Positions 1 to 8,919 are shown, counted from the first letter of the stretch. The stretch: DNA of 64,000 nt from Primorskyibacter sedentarius (GCF_004342065.1 NZ_SLZU01000004.1:62001-126000), one strand, 5' to 3'. Notes: generated by a model not told the origin, from the sequence alone. Numbers and translations are program-made.

Positions 1-1216
1 GCTGGGCGGTGCGCTGATCGACACGCTGGTTCAACTCATCCGCCCAAGCGCGCAATCGGCGGTCCCGGTCCTGTACCTGATCCAGCAGATCGTCGAGGTG
101 TCCTGCGACCTCTCCGATCTCGCCCTTTGCCTTGACTGGCCCGATGCGGGCCGAAAGATTGCCACTGCCGACGCGGCTCATCGTTTGGGTCATCCGCTCC
201 AGTGGCGCGAAGATACCTTTGGCCATCCACAGAAATACCGGCGCCGACAGCGCCAGAACGGCCGCAAAGGCGCCCAGCATCCACAGGATCGCGTGCCGCT
301 TGGCCGCCGTAAAAGGCGCCTCCAGAAAGCCGACATAGAGCATGCCGACGCGCTGCCCGCGACTGTCGGTCAGCGGCAAGTAGCCCGAGATGTACCAGTC
401 GTTCACCACGAAGGCGCGGTCGAGCCATGTACGCCCTTCATCCAGTACCGTGCCGCGTACAATGGCAGACACCCGGGTGCCAAGCGCACGCACGTTTTCA
501 AACAGACGCACATTGGTAGAGACGCGCACATCCTCCAGAAACAGCGTCGCAGTGCCCTGCCTTTCACCCCCGGTGACGGCGTTGAGATAGACCAGCGCGT
601 TGATTGAATCGATGAAGTCGAGGTTGCGGTTCAGAAGGATGCCGCCCACGAGCACGCCGTGATGTCCGTCGAGGGCCACCGGCGTGGCGGAATGCACGAC
701 CATGCCACGATCCTCGACCTTGCGGTCGGTGGGCACGGCGGCTTCTGTATCGATCAGGTCGATCCGGGCGCGGGTGGCCAAATCTCCCGGCAGTCGCGCC
801 AGCTCTGTCGCGTCAAAAATGTCGATGCTGGTATCGGCGCGGCCCGCGAGCGCAGAGGCGATAACCGGCCAGCGTTGCGCTGCCGTATTGGCCTCCGGGC
901 CCGGCAGGAAGGTCAGAAAGTCCAGCCCAAGTGCCGCCTGCTTGCGGCCGAAGAAATCTTGCTGCGCGGTTGCATCCCCACCCAGAACCCGCGCAAATTC
1001 AACCGATCCTGCGACGCCAAGCAGCTCTTCACCTGTGCCGGTCATCAGCCGTTCAAGATACTGCTCGGCAATGCGCAAATCGCTTTCGACGTTTGCGATC
1101 AACAGCTTGTCGTAATCGGTCGTCCAGCGGGTCATGCCGATAACCAGCAACAGCGGCATCAACAGGATCAGCGGGGCAAGCGCCAGTACAAGCAGGCGCA
1201 GACGGACAGAGGTCAT
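1..1216 (-). CDS. Double-Cache membrane sensor with HAMP domain, probably a histidine kinase (C-terminal part beyond the left edge)
   Basis: I translated this frame directly: it stays open from an ATG at 1216 to base 1 (405 residues). A GAGGAG ribosome site lies just upstream of the ATG. A membrane segment at residues 7-28 is followed by about 270 periplasmic residues of dCache style. A second membrane segment at about 307-329, a HAMP-like stretch (about 330-383) and the start of a helical linker follow. This is the sensor half of a histidine kinase or chemoreceptor. The output domain lies outside the window, so kinase is only the likelier option because the linker resembles the dimerisation helix leading to a kinase core. 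It is divergent from the tungstate transporter, 212 bases away. The ligand is unknown; sensing an oxyanion would be inference from position only. Confidence 0.75.
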   Translation of the reverse strand, partial: MTSVRLRLLVLALAPLILLMPLLLVIGMTRWTTDYDKLLIANVESDLRIAEQYLERLMTGTGEELLGVAGSVEFARVLGGDATAQQDFFGRKQAALGLDFLTFLPGPEANTAAQRWPVIASALAGRADTSIDIFDATELARLPGDLATRARIDLIDTEAAVPTDRKVEDRGMVVHSATPVALDGHHGVLVGGILLNRNLDFIDSINALVYLNAVTGGERQGTATLFLEDVRVSTNVRLFENVRALGTRVSAIVRGTVLDEGRTWLDRAFVVNDWYISGYLPLTDSRGQRVGMLYVGFLEAPFTAAKRHAILWMLGAFAAVLALSAPVFLWMAKGIFAPLERMTQTMSRVGSGNLSARIGPVKAKGEIGEVAGHLDDLLDQVQDRDRRLRAWADELNQRVDQRTAQ

Positions 1217-1331
1217 ATGCAGGCTCTCCTCGGGCCGGGACAGCCTAAGCGCAAACCCGTCCCCTGCGCAAACACGCAACATGGCGGGACGGTCATTCCG
1301 ACCGGCCTTCGCTATGGGCCCAAAGTCGGAG

Positions 1332-1346
1332 CGGACAATTTGTCCG
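1332..1346. promoter_or_regulatory. Perfect inverted repeat in the sensor/tup divergent intergenic region, candidate operator
   Basis: CGGACAA-T-TTGTCCG is a perfect 7-base inverted repeat around one central base, in the 212-base gap between the divergent sensor gene and tupB. A second imperfect dyad, CGGTC-5-GACCG, lies at 1290-1304. The spacing suits a dimeric repressor or response regulator. It does not look like the E. coli ModE box, so the cognate regulator is unknown. Confidence 0.4.
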
Positions 1347-1428
1347 GCTTGCGACAAATCGATCTTTCGGGCTGTAACCTCCGGGCCAGCTTTGCAAAAG
1401 TGGCGCGAATCGCGGGGGAGGATCGGCG

Positions 1429-2133
1429 ATGGTCGATCTATGGAGCGGGCTGAGCCAGGCGTTTTGGCTGGTCGTCACGCTGGATGCCGAATTGTTGGAG
1501 ATCGCGCTGCGCTCATTGCGGGTGACGCTGAGCGCGCTTGTCGTGGCATGCCTGATCGCCCTGCCGCTCGCCGGGCTGCTCGCCGTCCGCCGGTTTCGGC
1601 TGCGCCGTGCAGTGATAGCGATGCTGAACGCGCTGATGGGGCTGCCGCCGGTGGTGGTCGGGCTGGTGGTTTACGTCTTCCTGTCGCGTTCGGGGCCGCT
1701 GGGTGTGCTGGGGCTGCTCTTCACCCCGACGGCGATGATCATCGCGCAGGTCGTCATCATCGTGCCACTGATCGCCAGTATCGCGCACCAATCCCTGCGG
1801 GAGCTTTGGCAGGAATATCATGACCTGCTGATTTCGATGAATGTCACGCAGGGCCAGAAGATCCGCACATTGCTTTGGGATGCGCGCCGGGCCTTGCTGA
1901 CGGCGGCGCTGGCGGGCTTTGGCCGCGCTATAGGCGAGGTCGGGGCGATCATGATCGTGGGGGGCAATATCGACCACGCGACGCGGGTGTTGACCACGGC
2001 CATCGCGCTGGAAACGGGCAAGGGCGATTTCGGACTGGCACTTGCGCTGGGGTTTGTCCTCATTGGGCTGGCGATAACGGTGAATATCGCGATTCACTGG
2101 CTTAGCCGTACCGAACGGGAGGGCAACTGGTGA
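1429..2133 (+). CDS. tupB: Tungstate ABC transporter permease TupB
   Basis: This is a 234-residue, strongly hydrophobic permease of the ABC importer type, the usual TupB length. The ATG at 1429 has a GGGGAGGA ribosome site about six bases upstream. The EAA-like cytoplasmic loop that contacts the ATPase is visible near the middle (around the segment SLRELWQEYHDLL). The gene overlaps tupC by four bases (GTGA), so the two are translationally coupled. Assignment to tungstate rather than molybdate rests on the substrate-binding protein two genes downstream; the permease alone would only say oxyanion importer. Confidence 0.88.
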   Translation: MVDLWSGLSQAFWLVVTLDAELLEIALRSLRVTLSALVVACLIALPLAGLLAVRRFRLRRAVIAMLNALMGLPPVVVGLVVYVFLSRSGPLGVLGLLFTPTAMIIAQVVIIVPLIASIAHQSLRELWQEYHDLLISMNVTQGQKIRTLLWDARRALLTAALAGFGRAIGEVGAIMIVGGNIDHATRVLTTAIALETGKGDFGLALALGFVLIGLAITVNIAIHWLSRTEREGNW

Positions 2134-2843
2134 GCGCGCTCTTCCCTCTGGTCGTCGAGGCCGCCAAGACCACCCGCCGGGGCAAGGTTCTGGCCGGGCC
2201 AGTTGACCTGCGGTTCGAGGCCGAAGGCACGACGGTGGTGATCGGACCGAACGGGGCGGGCAAGACCTCTCTTTTGCGGATGCTGCACGGAACAGCGCGG
2301 CTGAGCGGCGGGCGCATCTCCTGGGCGTGTGGAACAGAAGAAGCGCGGCACCATCAGGCGTTTGTCTTCCAGCGGCCCATCATGCTGCGCCGGTCGGTCG
2401 AAGAGAACCTGATCTATCCGCTGCGAATCCGGGGCATTGATCGGGCCGAGGCGCGCGAAAAGGCGCATCAATGGGCGCAGCGGGTCGGTCTTGCCGGGAT
2501 GATGGACCGCGCCGCGCCATCGCTGTCGGGTGGCGAACAGCAGAAACTTGCGCTGGCCCGTGCGCTTATCACCGATCCGAAAGTGGTGTTTCTGGATGAA
2601 CCTTGCGCGTCGCTTGATGGCCGCGCGATGCGCGAGATCGAAGAGGTGCTGATGACCGCGCGCACCGGCGGAACGCGCCTTATCATGTCGACCCACGATA
2701 TGGGGCAGGCCCGCAGGCTGGCCGACGACGTGATCTTTCTGTTGCACGGCAAAGTGCATGAATGTGCCGATGCCGCAAATTTCTTTTTGACCCCCCGGAC
2801 CCAGCAAGGCCGGGCTTTTTTGAGAGGAGACATCGTGGAATGA
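2130..2843 (+). CDS. tupC: Tungstate ABC transporter ATP-binding protein TupC
   Basis: This 237-residue ABC ATPase starts at a GTG that overlaps the tupB stop. Walker A (GPNGAGKT, residues 39-46), the signature LSGGEQQ (about 131), Walker B ending FLDEP (about 151) and the H-loop STHD are all intact. There is no C-terminal regulatory domain of the ModC kind, as is normal for TupC. The C-terminus runs over a short GC hairpin with a T-run (2794-2821), and the stop overlaps the ATG of tupA. It powers import through TupB. Confidence 0.9.
   Translation: MSALFPLVVEAAKTTRRGKVLAGPVDLRFEAEGTTVVIGPNGAGKTSLLRMLHGTARLSGGRISWACGTEEARHHQAFVFQRPIMLRRSVEENLIYPLRIRGIDRAEAREKAHQWAQRVGLAGMMDRAAPSLSGGEQQKLALARALITDPKVVFLDEPCASLDGRAMREIEEVLMTARTGGTRLIMSTHDMGQARRLADDVIFLLHGKVHECADAANFFLTPRTQQGRAFLRGDIVE
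2794..2821 (+). terminator. Weak terminator-like hairpin inside the 3' end of tupC
   Basis: CCCGG (2794-2798) can pair with CCGGG (2810-2814) across an 11-base loop, followed by C and six T (2816-2821). It lies 20 bases before the tupA start. The stem is short, so it may simply be coding sequence, but its place could allow attenuation or RNA processing between the ATPase and binding-protein genes. Confidence 0.3.
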
Positions 2844-3646
2844 AACGAATTTTGCTAACGGCTGCCGCGCTCGTCGTGGCGGGGGCCGCACAGGCCGCGG
2901 ATGTGATGAAGATGGCGGTCACGACCTCTTTTCACAATTCCGGGCTGGCAGAGGTGCTGCTTCCCGAGATCGCAGAGGATCTTGATCTGGAGGTGCAGCT
3001 GCTGGTGGTCGGCACCGGCCAGGCGCTGAAGCTTGGGCAGGCAGGTGATGTGGATGCGATTCTCGTGCATTCGCGCGCGGCAGAAGAAGCATTCGTGGCC
3101 GAGGGCTATGGCACGCATCGCCGCGAGATCATGTATAATGATTTCGTCGTGATCGGGCCGCAGGACGACCCTGCAGGGGTGACCGACGCCGCCTCTGCAG
3201 CCGATGCGTTACAGCGCATCGCCGGGGCCGAAGCCGCTTTTGTCAGCCGTGGCGATGACAGCGGCACCCACAAGAAAGAGCTGAGCCTGTGGAGCGATGC
3301 CGGTGTCGCAGAGGACGGTTTCGGCGCGTGGTACAACGCCGTGGGTGCCGGCATGGGGGCGGCACTGAACACCGCGTCTGGCATGGGCGCCTACATCCTG
3401 TCGGATCGCGCGAGCTGGCTGAACTTTGGCAACAAGGGCGATCTGGGCCTGCTTTATGCCGGCGACCCGGTGCTTTTCAACCAATATGCCTACCTGCCGG
3501 TCAACCCGGACATGCACGGCCATGTGAAGAATGATCTTGCCCTGAAGCTTGAGGAATGGCTGACCTCTGTCCGCGCGAAAGAGCTGATCGAAGGGTACAC
3601 GATCGGGGGCGAAACGCTTTTCGTGTTCAACGCGACATCAGAATGA
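2840..3646 (+). CDS. tupA: Tungstate-binding periplasmic protein TupA
   Basis: The start at 2840 overlaps the tupC stop (ATGA), with a GAGAGGAG site upstream; a longer in-frame extension to 2762 lies inside tupC and is rejected. The product has 268 residues and a clear signal peptide cut after AQA (residue 19). TupA hallmarks are present: TTSFHNSGL near the mature N-terminus, VGTGQAL, GDVDAILVHS, and the oxyanion-binding SRGDDSGTHKKE. In this family the conserved TTS and SRGD segments supply the oxyanion ligands. It captures tungstate in the periplasm and delivers it to TupBC, probably for tungsten- or molybdenum-cofactor enzymes encoded elsewhere. Transport of molybdate as well cannot be excluded. 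Confidence 0.93.
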   Translation: MKRILLTAAALVVAGAAQAADVMKMAVTTSFHNSGLAEVLLPEIAEDLDLEVQLLVVGTGQALKLGQAGDVDAILVHSRAAEEAFVAEGYGTHRREIMYNDFVVIGPQDDPAGVTDAASAADALQRIAGAEAAFVSRGDDSGTHKKELSLWSDAGVAEDGFGAWYNAVGAGMGAALNTASGMGAYILSDRASWLNFGNKGDLGLLYAGDPVLFNQYAYLPVNPDMHGHVKNDLALKLEEWLTSVRAKELIEGYTIGGETLFVFNATSE

Positions 3647-3651
3647 CAGCA

Positions 3652-3690
3652 GCGGGCGAGGGGTGCCCGGACATGGTGCCCCGTGCCCGC
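3652..3690 (+). terminator. Long GC-rich hairpin just after tupA
   Basis: Starting five bases after the tupA stop, GCGGGC (3652-3657) pairs with GCCCGC (3685-3690), and GGGGTGCC (3660-3667) pairs with GGTGCCCC (3675-3682) using two G-T wobbles. There is no T-run, so it may be a Rho-assisted terminator or a 3' stabiliser of the tup mRNA. Confidence 0.45.
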
Positions 3691-3812
3691 CAGACACTGG
3701 GCGGGGCGGATTGCTGGCAGTTTTGCCGGAGACACAGGTGATAGCCCCCATATAGTGCCACCAAGGCACCGGATCATTCGGCCATCGGAAATCGCAATCA
3801 GGAGATCTGCTT

Positions 3813-4658
3813 ATGACCATCGCTGTCACCGCCGTCACCGGCCACTTGGGCGCAGAGATTGTCAGGGGGCTGACAGAGCAGGCCACGGGCGAGAGGGTTG
3901 TCGGACTGGCCCGCAGCCCCGAAAAAGCAGGCGATCTTGGGGTCGAATTGCGGCCCGGCGACTATGATCAGCCTGCCCAGCTGGAAACGTCGCTCGCGGG
4001 TGTCGATACGGTGCTGCTTGTGTCCGGCATGGCCGCCCCTGATTTGCGTATCCAGCAGCATTGCAACGTTATCGAGGCCGCAAAGGCCGCTGGCGTCAGG
4101 AAAATCGTCTACACCAGCGTACAGGGCGCGGAGGAAGGAACGAGTTTCTCTCCGATCATTCAAAGCAATCGCCAGACAGAGGCGGATCTGCGCGGCAGTG
4201 GGCTGGACTGGGTGATCGGCCGCAACGGGATCTATATCGAGCCGGATGTCGAATATATCGACAGCTACCGCGAGGCAGGCGAAATCGCCAATTGTGCGGG
4301 CGATGGGAGATGCGGGTACACGACACGACAGGAGCTTGCCCACGCCTATGGCCGCATGCTGACCGAGGCAAAGCATAACGGGCGGACCTATTACCTGCAT
4401 GGCGCACATCTGACGCAGGCAGAGCTTGCCAGCTACATGAACAGTGCCTTCGGGACAGAGCTTGTCTATCGGCCGATGTCCTTTGAGGATTACAGGGCGG
4501 ATCGCATCGCAGAGCTTGGCGCGTTCCTAGGCACTATCATTGCCGGGATTTACCAGGGGATTCGTAACGGGGCGCTGGACAACCGCAGCGATTTCGCGAC
4601 AGCCGCAGGGCGCGCGCATCAAAGCTGGGATGACTATTTCGCGACCCTGCGGACTTAG
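3813..4658 (+). CDS. NmrA/QorB-like NAD(P)H-dependent reductase (atypical SDR)
   Basis: The 281-residue product has the N-terminal nucleotide-binding motif AVTGHLG and the NmrA-like sequence VIEAAKAAGVRKIVYTS. Length and layout match E. coli QorB (quinone reductase 2) and its relatives. The atypical SDR family lacks a fixed YxxxK. A CAGGAG site precedes the ATG by about eight bases. It probably reduces quinones or acts as an NADPH-binding sensor. It stands alone between tupA and the convergent polA gene, and nothing in the context points to a pathway. The family call is solid; the substrate is not. Confidence 0.8.
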   Translation: MTIAVTAVTGHLGAEIVRGLTEQATGERVVGLARSPEKAGDLGVELRPGDYDQPAQLETSLAGVDTVLLVSGMAAPDLRIQQHCNVIEAAKAAGVRKIVYTSVQGAEEGTSFSPIIQSNRQTEADLRGSGLDWVIGRNGIYIEPDVEYIDSYREAGEIANCAGDGRCGYTTRQELAHAYGRMLTEAKHNGRTYYLHGAHLTQAELASYMNSAFGTELVYRPMSFEDYRADRIAELGAFLGTIIAGIYQGIRNGALDNRSDFATAAGRAHQSWDDYFATLRT

Positions 4659-4700
4659 GCGTCAGGCGGGCGCGAAAAGCGCTTTGTGCATAGCTGCGTA

Positions 4701-4721
4701 AGAGGCGCCTAGTGCGCCTCT
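4701..4721 (-). terminator. Perfect inverted repeat spanning the polA stop codon
   Basis: AGAGGCGC (4701-4708) and GCGCCTCT (4714-4721) form a perfect 8-base stem with a 5-base loop that contains the polA stop codon (4709-4711). Downstream on the minus strand there is no long T-run. It may be a weak or bidirectional terminator between the convergent qorB-like and polA genes. Confidence 0.35.
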
Positions 4722-7510
4722 GCCCAGTTCTGGCCCTTGCCCGCATCCACCACCAGCGGCACGTCCAGATGCACGACCGGGTCAGCGGCATTTTCCATGA
4801 CCTGACGCGCGGCTGCGATCAGGCCATCCGTGGCGTCGGTGTCGACCTCGAACAGCAATTCATCGTGGACCTGCAACAGCATCTTGGCTGGCAGGTCGGC
4901 AATCGCATCCGGCATGCGGATCATTGCGCGGCGGATGATGTCGGCGGCTGTGCCCTGAATAGGCGCGTTGATCGCGGCGCGTTTGGCAAAGCCCGCGCGG
5001 GGGCCTTTCGCGTTGATCTCTGGCGTGTGGATCACCCGGCCAAAGAGCGTTTCTACCCGGTTATGTTCACGCGCGAAGGCCACGGTTTCATCCATATAGG
5101 TACGGATGCCGGGGAAGCGCTCAAAGTAGCGGTCGATAAAGCCCTGCGCCTCGGCCCGCGGGATGCGCAGGTTGCGCGCAAGGCCAAAGCCGGAAATGCC
5201 GTAGATCACGCCAAAGTTGATCGCCTTGGCCTGACGGCGCACATCCGGGGTCATCTCGTCCAGCGGGACGTTGAACATCTCTGACGCGGTCATGGCGTGG
5301 ATGTCCTGCCCGTCGCGGAACGCCTGTTTCAGCGCGTCGATCCCGGCCATATGGGCAAGGATGCGCAGCTCGATCTGGCTGTAGTCGAGGCTGACTAGCA
5401 CCTTGCCCTCGTCGGCCACGAACGCCTCGCGGATGCGGCGGCCCTCTTCGCTGCGGACGGGGATGTTTTGCAGGTTCGGATCGGTGGAGGCCAGCCGCCC
5501 GGTCGCCGCGCCCGAGATGACATAGGAGGTGTGCACCCGTCCCGTGTCGGGGTTGATATGCTCCTGCAAGGCGTCGGTATAGGTCGATTTCAACTTCGAC
5601 AGCTGCCGCCAATCCAGCACGCGGCGCGGCAGTTCATGCTCTGTCGCCAGATCTTCCAGAACATCGGCGCCGGTGGCATAGGCGCCGGTCTTGCCCTTCT
5701 TGCCGCCCTCCAGCCCCATCTTGTCGAACAGGATCTCGCCCAGCTGCTTGGGGCTGCCGACGTTAAAGCTTTGCCCCGCAAGCTCGTGGATCTCGGCCTC
5801 CAGCCCCGCCATCTTCTGGCTGAACGCGTTGGACATGCGGCTGAGCGTGTCACGTGCGACCTTGATGCCGGTCATTTCCATCTCGGCCAGCACTGGCACA
5901 AGTGGTCGTTCCAGCCGTTCGTAAACCCGTGTGACCTTGGCCTTGTGAAGCTGCGGCTTGAAGACCTGCCACAGGCGCAGGGTGATATCGGCATCTTCGG
6001 CGGCGTATTTCGTGGCCTCGTCGATGGGCACAAGATCAAAGGTGATCTGGCTTTTGCCGGTGCCCAGAAGCGTCTTGATCGGGATCGGCGAATGGCTGAG
6101 ATAGCGTTCGGAGAGCGCGTCCATGCCATGCCCGTGCAGCCCGGAATTCATGGCATAGGACATCAGCATCGTGTCATCGATGGGGGCAATCTTCACGCCA
6201 TACCGCGCCAGGATCTTGGCGTCGTATTTCATGTTCTGGCCGATCTTCATCACGGCGGGGTCTTCCAGCAGCGGGCGCAGTGCGTCCAGCACCTCGTCCA
6301 CGCCCATCTGCCCCTCGGCCAGATCGTCAGAGCCGAACAGATCGTCGCCGCCCGCCTCCTTGTGGATCAGCGGGATGTAGCAGGCCTCGCCCGCCTCGAC
6401 ACAAAGCGAGATGCCCACAAGATCGACGCGCATTTCGTTCAGGCCGGTGGTTTCGGTATCGATGGCAATCCAGCCGCGGTCACGGGCCTTGGCAATCCAT
6501 CGCTCCAGCGCGGCCATGTCGCGGACGCATTCGTAGGCGGCAGGATCAATGGGCGGTGCTTCGACCGCATCCTCGGGCGGGTTGGCCCCTTCGGGCGTCG
6601 TGTCGGGGATGACCGGCGGCTCAACCTCCAGCGCGTCGGCGATGCGCTTGGTCAGGGTGCGAAACTCCATCTCTGTCAGGAAGCCCAGCAGCGTATCAGG
6701 ATCCGGCTCTTTCACTTCCAGATCATCAAGGCCGAAATCCAGTGGCGTTTCGCAGTCCAGCTGCACCAGCCGTTTGGACAGCTCGATCTGGTCGCGGTTG
6801 TCGATCAGGGTCTGGCGCCGCTTGGGCTGCTTGATCTCTTCGGCGCGGTCCAGCAGATCCTCAAGCGAGCCATATTCGTTTATAAGCAAGGCGGCCGTCT
6901 TGATCCCGATACCCGGCGCGCCCGGCACGTTATCCACCGAATCGCCGGCCAGAGCCTGCACGTCGACCACACGGTCGGGCCAGACGCCGAATTTCTCGAA
7001 CACGCCATCGCGGTCGATGCGCTTGTTTTTCATCGCGTCCAGCATCTCGACTCCGTCGCCGACAAGCTGCATCAGGTCCTTGTCGGAACTGATGATCGTG
7101 ACCCGCCCGCCAGCTTTGCGCGCCTGACAGGCAAGCGTGGCGATCATGTCGTCTGCCTCGTATCCGTCGAGTTCCTTGCAGGCGATGTTGAACGCCTCGG
7201 TCGCGCGCCGGGTCAACGGGATTTGCGGGCGCAGGTCTTCGGGCATGGCCTCGCGGTTGGCCTTGTACTGGTCGTACATATCGTTGCGGAACGTGTGGCT
7301 GCCCTTGTCAAATATCACCGCCACATGGGTCGGCGCGTCCGGGCCTGCATTATCCTCGACATATTTCTGCAGCATGTTGCAGAAGCCCGAAACCGCCCCG
7401 ATCGGCAGCCCGTCGGATTTCCGCGTCAGCGGCGGCAGCGCGTGATATGCGCGAAAGATGAAGGCCGATCCGTCGATCAGATGCAGGTGACAGCCTTTGC
7501 CGAATGCCAT
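4709..7510 (-). CDS. polA: DNA polymerase I
   Basis: The product has 933 residues from the ATG at 7510, which has GGGAGAA upstream; an in-frame ATG at 7576 is less likely. The three PolA domains are present in order. The 5' nuclease covers about 1-290 and includes the helix-hairpin-helix VPGAPGIGIKTA. The 3'-5' exonuclease has an intact DTETTGL at about 351, so proofreading is likely active. The polymerase has motif A (DYSQIELRILAHM, about 709), motif B (KAINFGVIYGISGFG, about 765) and motif C (VHDELLFEVD, about 880). It fills gaps during excision repair and removes RNA primers. A very long frame on the opposite strand (5468-7888) is only a shadow of this gene. Confidence 0.97.
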   Translation of the reverse strand: MAFGKGCHLHLIDGSAFIFRAYHALPPLTRKSDGLPIGAVSGFCNMLQKYVEDNAGPDAPTHVAVIFDKGSHTFRNDMYDQYKANREAMPEDLRPQIPLTRRATEAFNIACKELDGYEADDMIATLACQARKAGGRVTIISSDKDLMQLVGDGVEMLDAMKNKRIDRDGVFEKFGVWPDRVVDVQALAGDSVDNVPGAPGIGIKTAALLINEYGSLEDLLDRAEEIKQPKRRQTLIDNRDQIELSKRLVQLDCETPLDFGLDDLEVKEPDPDTLLGFLTEMEFRTLTKRIADALEVEPPVIPDTTPEGANPPEDAVEAPPIDPAAYECVRDMAALERWIAKARDRGWIAIDTETTGLNEMRVDLVGISLCVEAGEACYIPLIHKEAGGDDLFGSDDLAEGQMGVDEVLDALRPLLEDPAVMKIGQNMKYDAKILARYGVKIAPIDDTMLMSYAMNSGLHGHGMDALSERYLSHSPIPIKTLLGTGKSQITFDLVPIDEATKYAAEDADITLRLWQVFKPQLHKAKVTRVYERLERPLVPVLAEMEMTGIKVARDTLSRMSNAFSQKMAGLEAEIHELAGQSFNVGSPKQLGEILFDKMGLEGGKKGKTGAYATGADVLEDLATEHELPRRVLDWRQLSKLKSTYTDALQEHINPDTGRVHTSYVISGAATGRLASTDPNLQNIPVRSEEGRRIREAFVADEGKVLVSLDYSQIELRILAHMAGIDALKQAFRDGQDIHAMTASEMFNVPLDEMTPDVRRQAKAINFGVIYGISGFGLARNLRIPRAEAQGFIDRYFERFPGIRTYMDETVAFAREHNRVETLFGRVIHTPEINAKGPRAGFAKRAAINAPIQGTAADIIRRAMIRMPDAIADLPAKMLLQVHDELLFEVDTDATDGLIAAARQVMENAADPVVHLDVPLVVDAGKGQNWAEAH

Positions 7511-7730
7511 GACGCGTTCTCCCATTCCTCGTGCCGCCGATGCGACAGTGCCACGGCTGCGCGCCAGAGGCCACACCCCTCGGGGCCGACACGGCCGGGG
7601 GCAGTTTTCTGCCGCAGCTTTGGTGGTTCAAAATATCTCGGGGCCAGTTTGCCCGGCGCGGGCCCGACGGGGCACGGCCACATCCGCAACACCAAGACCG
7701 GTCGGAAAGGCCCGGCCGGTCGGCGACCCG

Positions 7731-7910
7731 TCAGGCCTTGTCTTCGAAATCCTTGTGGACGTATTTCGCGTCGCAGTAAGGGCATTCGACAAAGCCTGTC
7801 TCATGCGGGATCTGTAGCCAGACGCGCGGATGCCCGGTTGCGGCACCGCCACCGTCGCAGGCGACGCGAAAAGTGTCGACAATCTTGATTTCCGGCGCTT
7901 GCGTTGTCAT
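7731..7910 (-). CDS. zf-CHCC zinc-finger protein, NDUFS6-like
   Basis: This 59-residue protein has its ATG at 7910 and TGA at 7731. It carries a CHCC zinc site: Cys18, a histidine (His27 or His36), and the pair Cys43-x2-Cys46 in [13 protein letters not shown]. This is the zf-CHCC family, whose mitochondrial member NDUFS6 is a zinc-binding accessory subunit of respiratory complex I; alphaproteobacterial homologues are known as complex I accessory subunits. No nuo genes are nearby. It lies upstream of polA on the same strand with a 220-base gap and is divergent from the ABC ATPase gene. The family call is firm; the complex I role is family knowledge. Confidence 0.85.
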   Translation of the reverse strand: MTTQAPEIKIVDTFRVACDGGGAATGHPRVWLQIPHETGFVECPYCDAKYVHKDFEDKA

Positions 7911-7986
7911 GTGCTGCGTTCCCTTTTCGCTGGCAATGCACTACCTGCGTTATGGGCGATCAGGGCATCAGGAGCAAGACCACGCG

Positions 7987-8919
7987 ATGACACAGGACGC
8001 GATCCGTATCGAAGGTGTACGCAAGACCTATGGCGGCACCGGACGCAGCCCGGCCAAAGAGGCGCTGAAAGGCATCGATCTAAGCGTTCCGGCGGGGTCG
8101 GTCTTTGGCCTGCTTGGCCCGAACGGTGCCGGCAAATCGACGTTGATCAATATTCTGGCAGGGCTGGTGAACAAGACGGCGGGCAAGGTGACGATCTGGG
8201 GCTTTGATCAGGACCGCAATCCGCGCCAGTCGCGCGCGGCCATCGGGGTGATGCCTCAAGAGCTGAACTTGGACCCTTTCTTCAGCCCGCGTGGCGCGCT
8301 GGAGGTGCAGGCAGGACTTTATGGCGTGCCGAAATCGCAGCGCCGGTCGGACGAGATACTGAAGATGATCGGGCTGGAAGATAAGGCGGATGTCTACGCG
8401 CGCACCCTTTCGGGCGGTATGCGGCGCAGGTTACTGCTGGGCAAGGCGCTGGTCCATGATCCGCAAATTCTGGTGCTGGACGAACCCACGGCCGGCGTCG
8501 ATATCGAACTGCGCCAGATGCTTTGGGAAAATGTCCGCCGCCTGAACCGCGAGCGCGGAATGACCATCATCCTGACCACCCACTACCTCGAAGAAGCCGA
8601 GGAAATGTGCGACGAGATCGCGATCATCCATCACGGGGAGGTCGTGGCCAATGACAGCACGGAAAACCTTTTGAGCCATATGGACGCCCGCAAGATGATC
8701 ATCCAGCCCGATGGCGATGCGACGCAGCTGCCCGACGCACCGGGGGTGGAGGTACAGCGCCGCGAAGACGGGGCGCTGGTGTTGAGCTACAGGTCAGGCC
8801 AGATCGCCGCTGACGATGTCTTGCAGGCCGTTCGGGAAGCGGGCGTGCGTATCCGCGACGTGCGCACCGAACAGCCGGACCTTGAGGATGTGTTTCTGGA
8901 ACTGACCCGCAGCCGTTAA
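7987..8919 (+). CDS. ABC transporter ATP-binding protein, YadG-like (ABC-2 exporter class)
   Basis: This 310-residue ATPase has Walker A LLGPNGAGKST (about 41-52), signature LSGGMRRR (about 140), Walker B LVLDEPTAGVD (about 160) and H-loop THY. It also has the C-terminal extension typical of the drug/polysaccharide ABC-2 class, closest in style to E. coli YadG. I chose the ATG at 7987 (AGGAG about 13 bases upstream) because homology starts there; an in-frame ATG at 7873 would add 38 unrelated residues and overlap the divergent zf-CHCC gene. Its membrane partner (YadH-like) is not next door: the next gene is a convergent ion channel sharing three bases at the stop codons. The substrate is unknown. 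Confidence 0.85.
   Translation: MTQDAIRIEGVRKTYGGTGRSPAKEALKGIDLSVPAGSVFGLLGPNGAGKSTLINILAGLVNKTAGKVTIWGFDQDRNPRQSRAAIGVMPQELNLDPFFSPRGALEVQAGLYGVPKSQRRSDEILKMIGLEDKADVYARTLSGGMRRRLLLGKALVHDPQILVLDEPTAGVDIELRQMLWENVRRLNRERGMTIILTTHYLEEAEEMCDEIAIIHHGEVVANDSTENLLSHMDARKMIIQPDGDATQLPDAPGVEVQRREDGALVLSYRSGQIAADDVLQAVREAGVRIRDVRTEQPDLEDVFLELTRSR

Noticed and set aside
7600-7700. Dispersed intergenic repeat (segment with AAAATATCTCGGGG and GC dyads)
   Set aside because: It resembles intergenic repeats I recall from roseobacter genomes, but only one copy is visible here, so it cannot be supported.
5468-7888. 806-codon open frame on the plus strand
   Set aside because: It lies antisense to polA, whose three domains and catalytic motifs are complete. 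The long frame is a by-product of GC-rich codon use.
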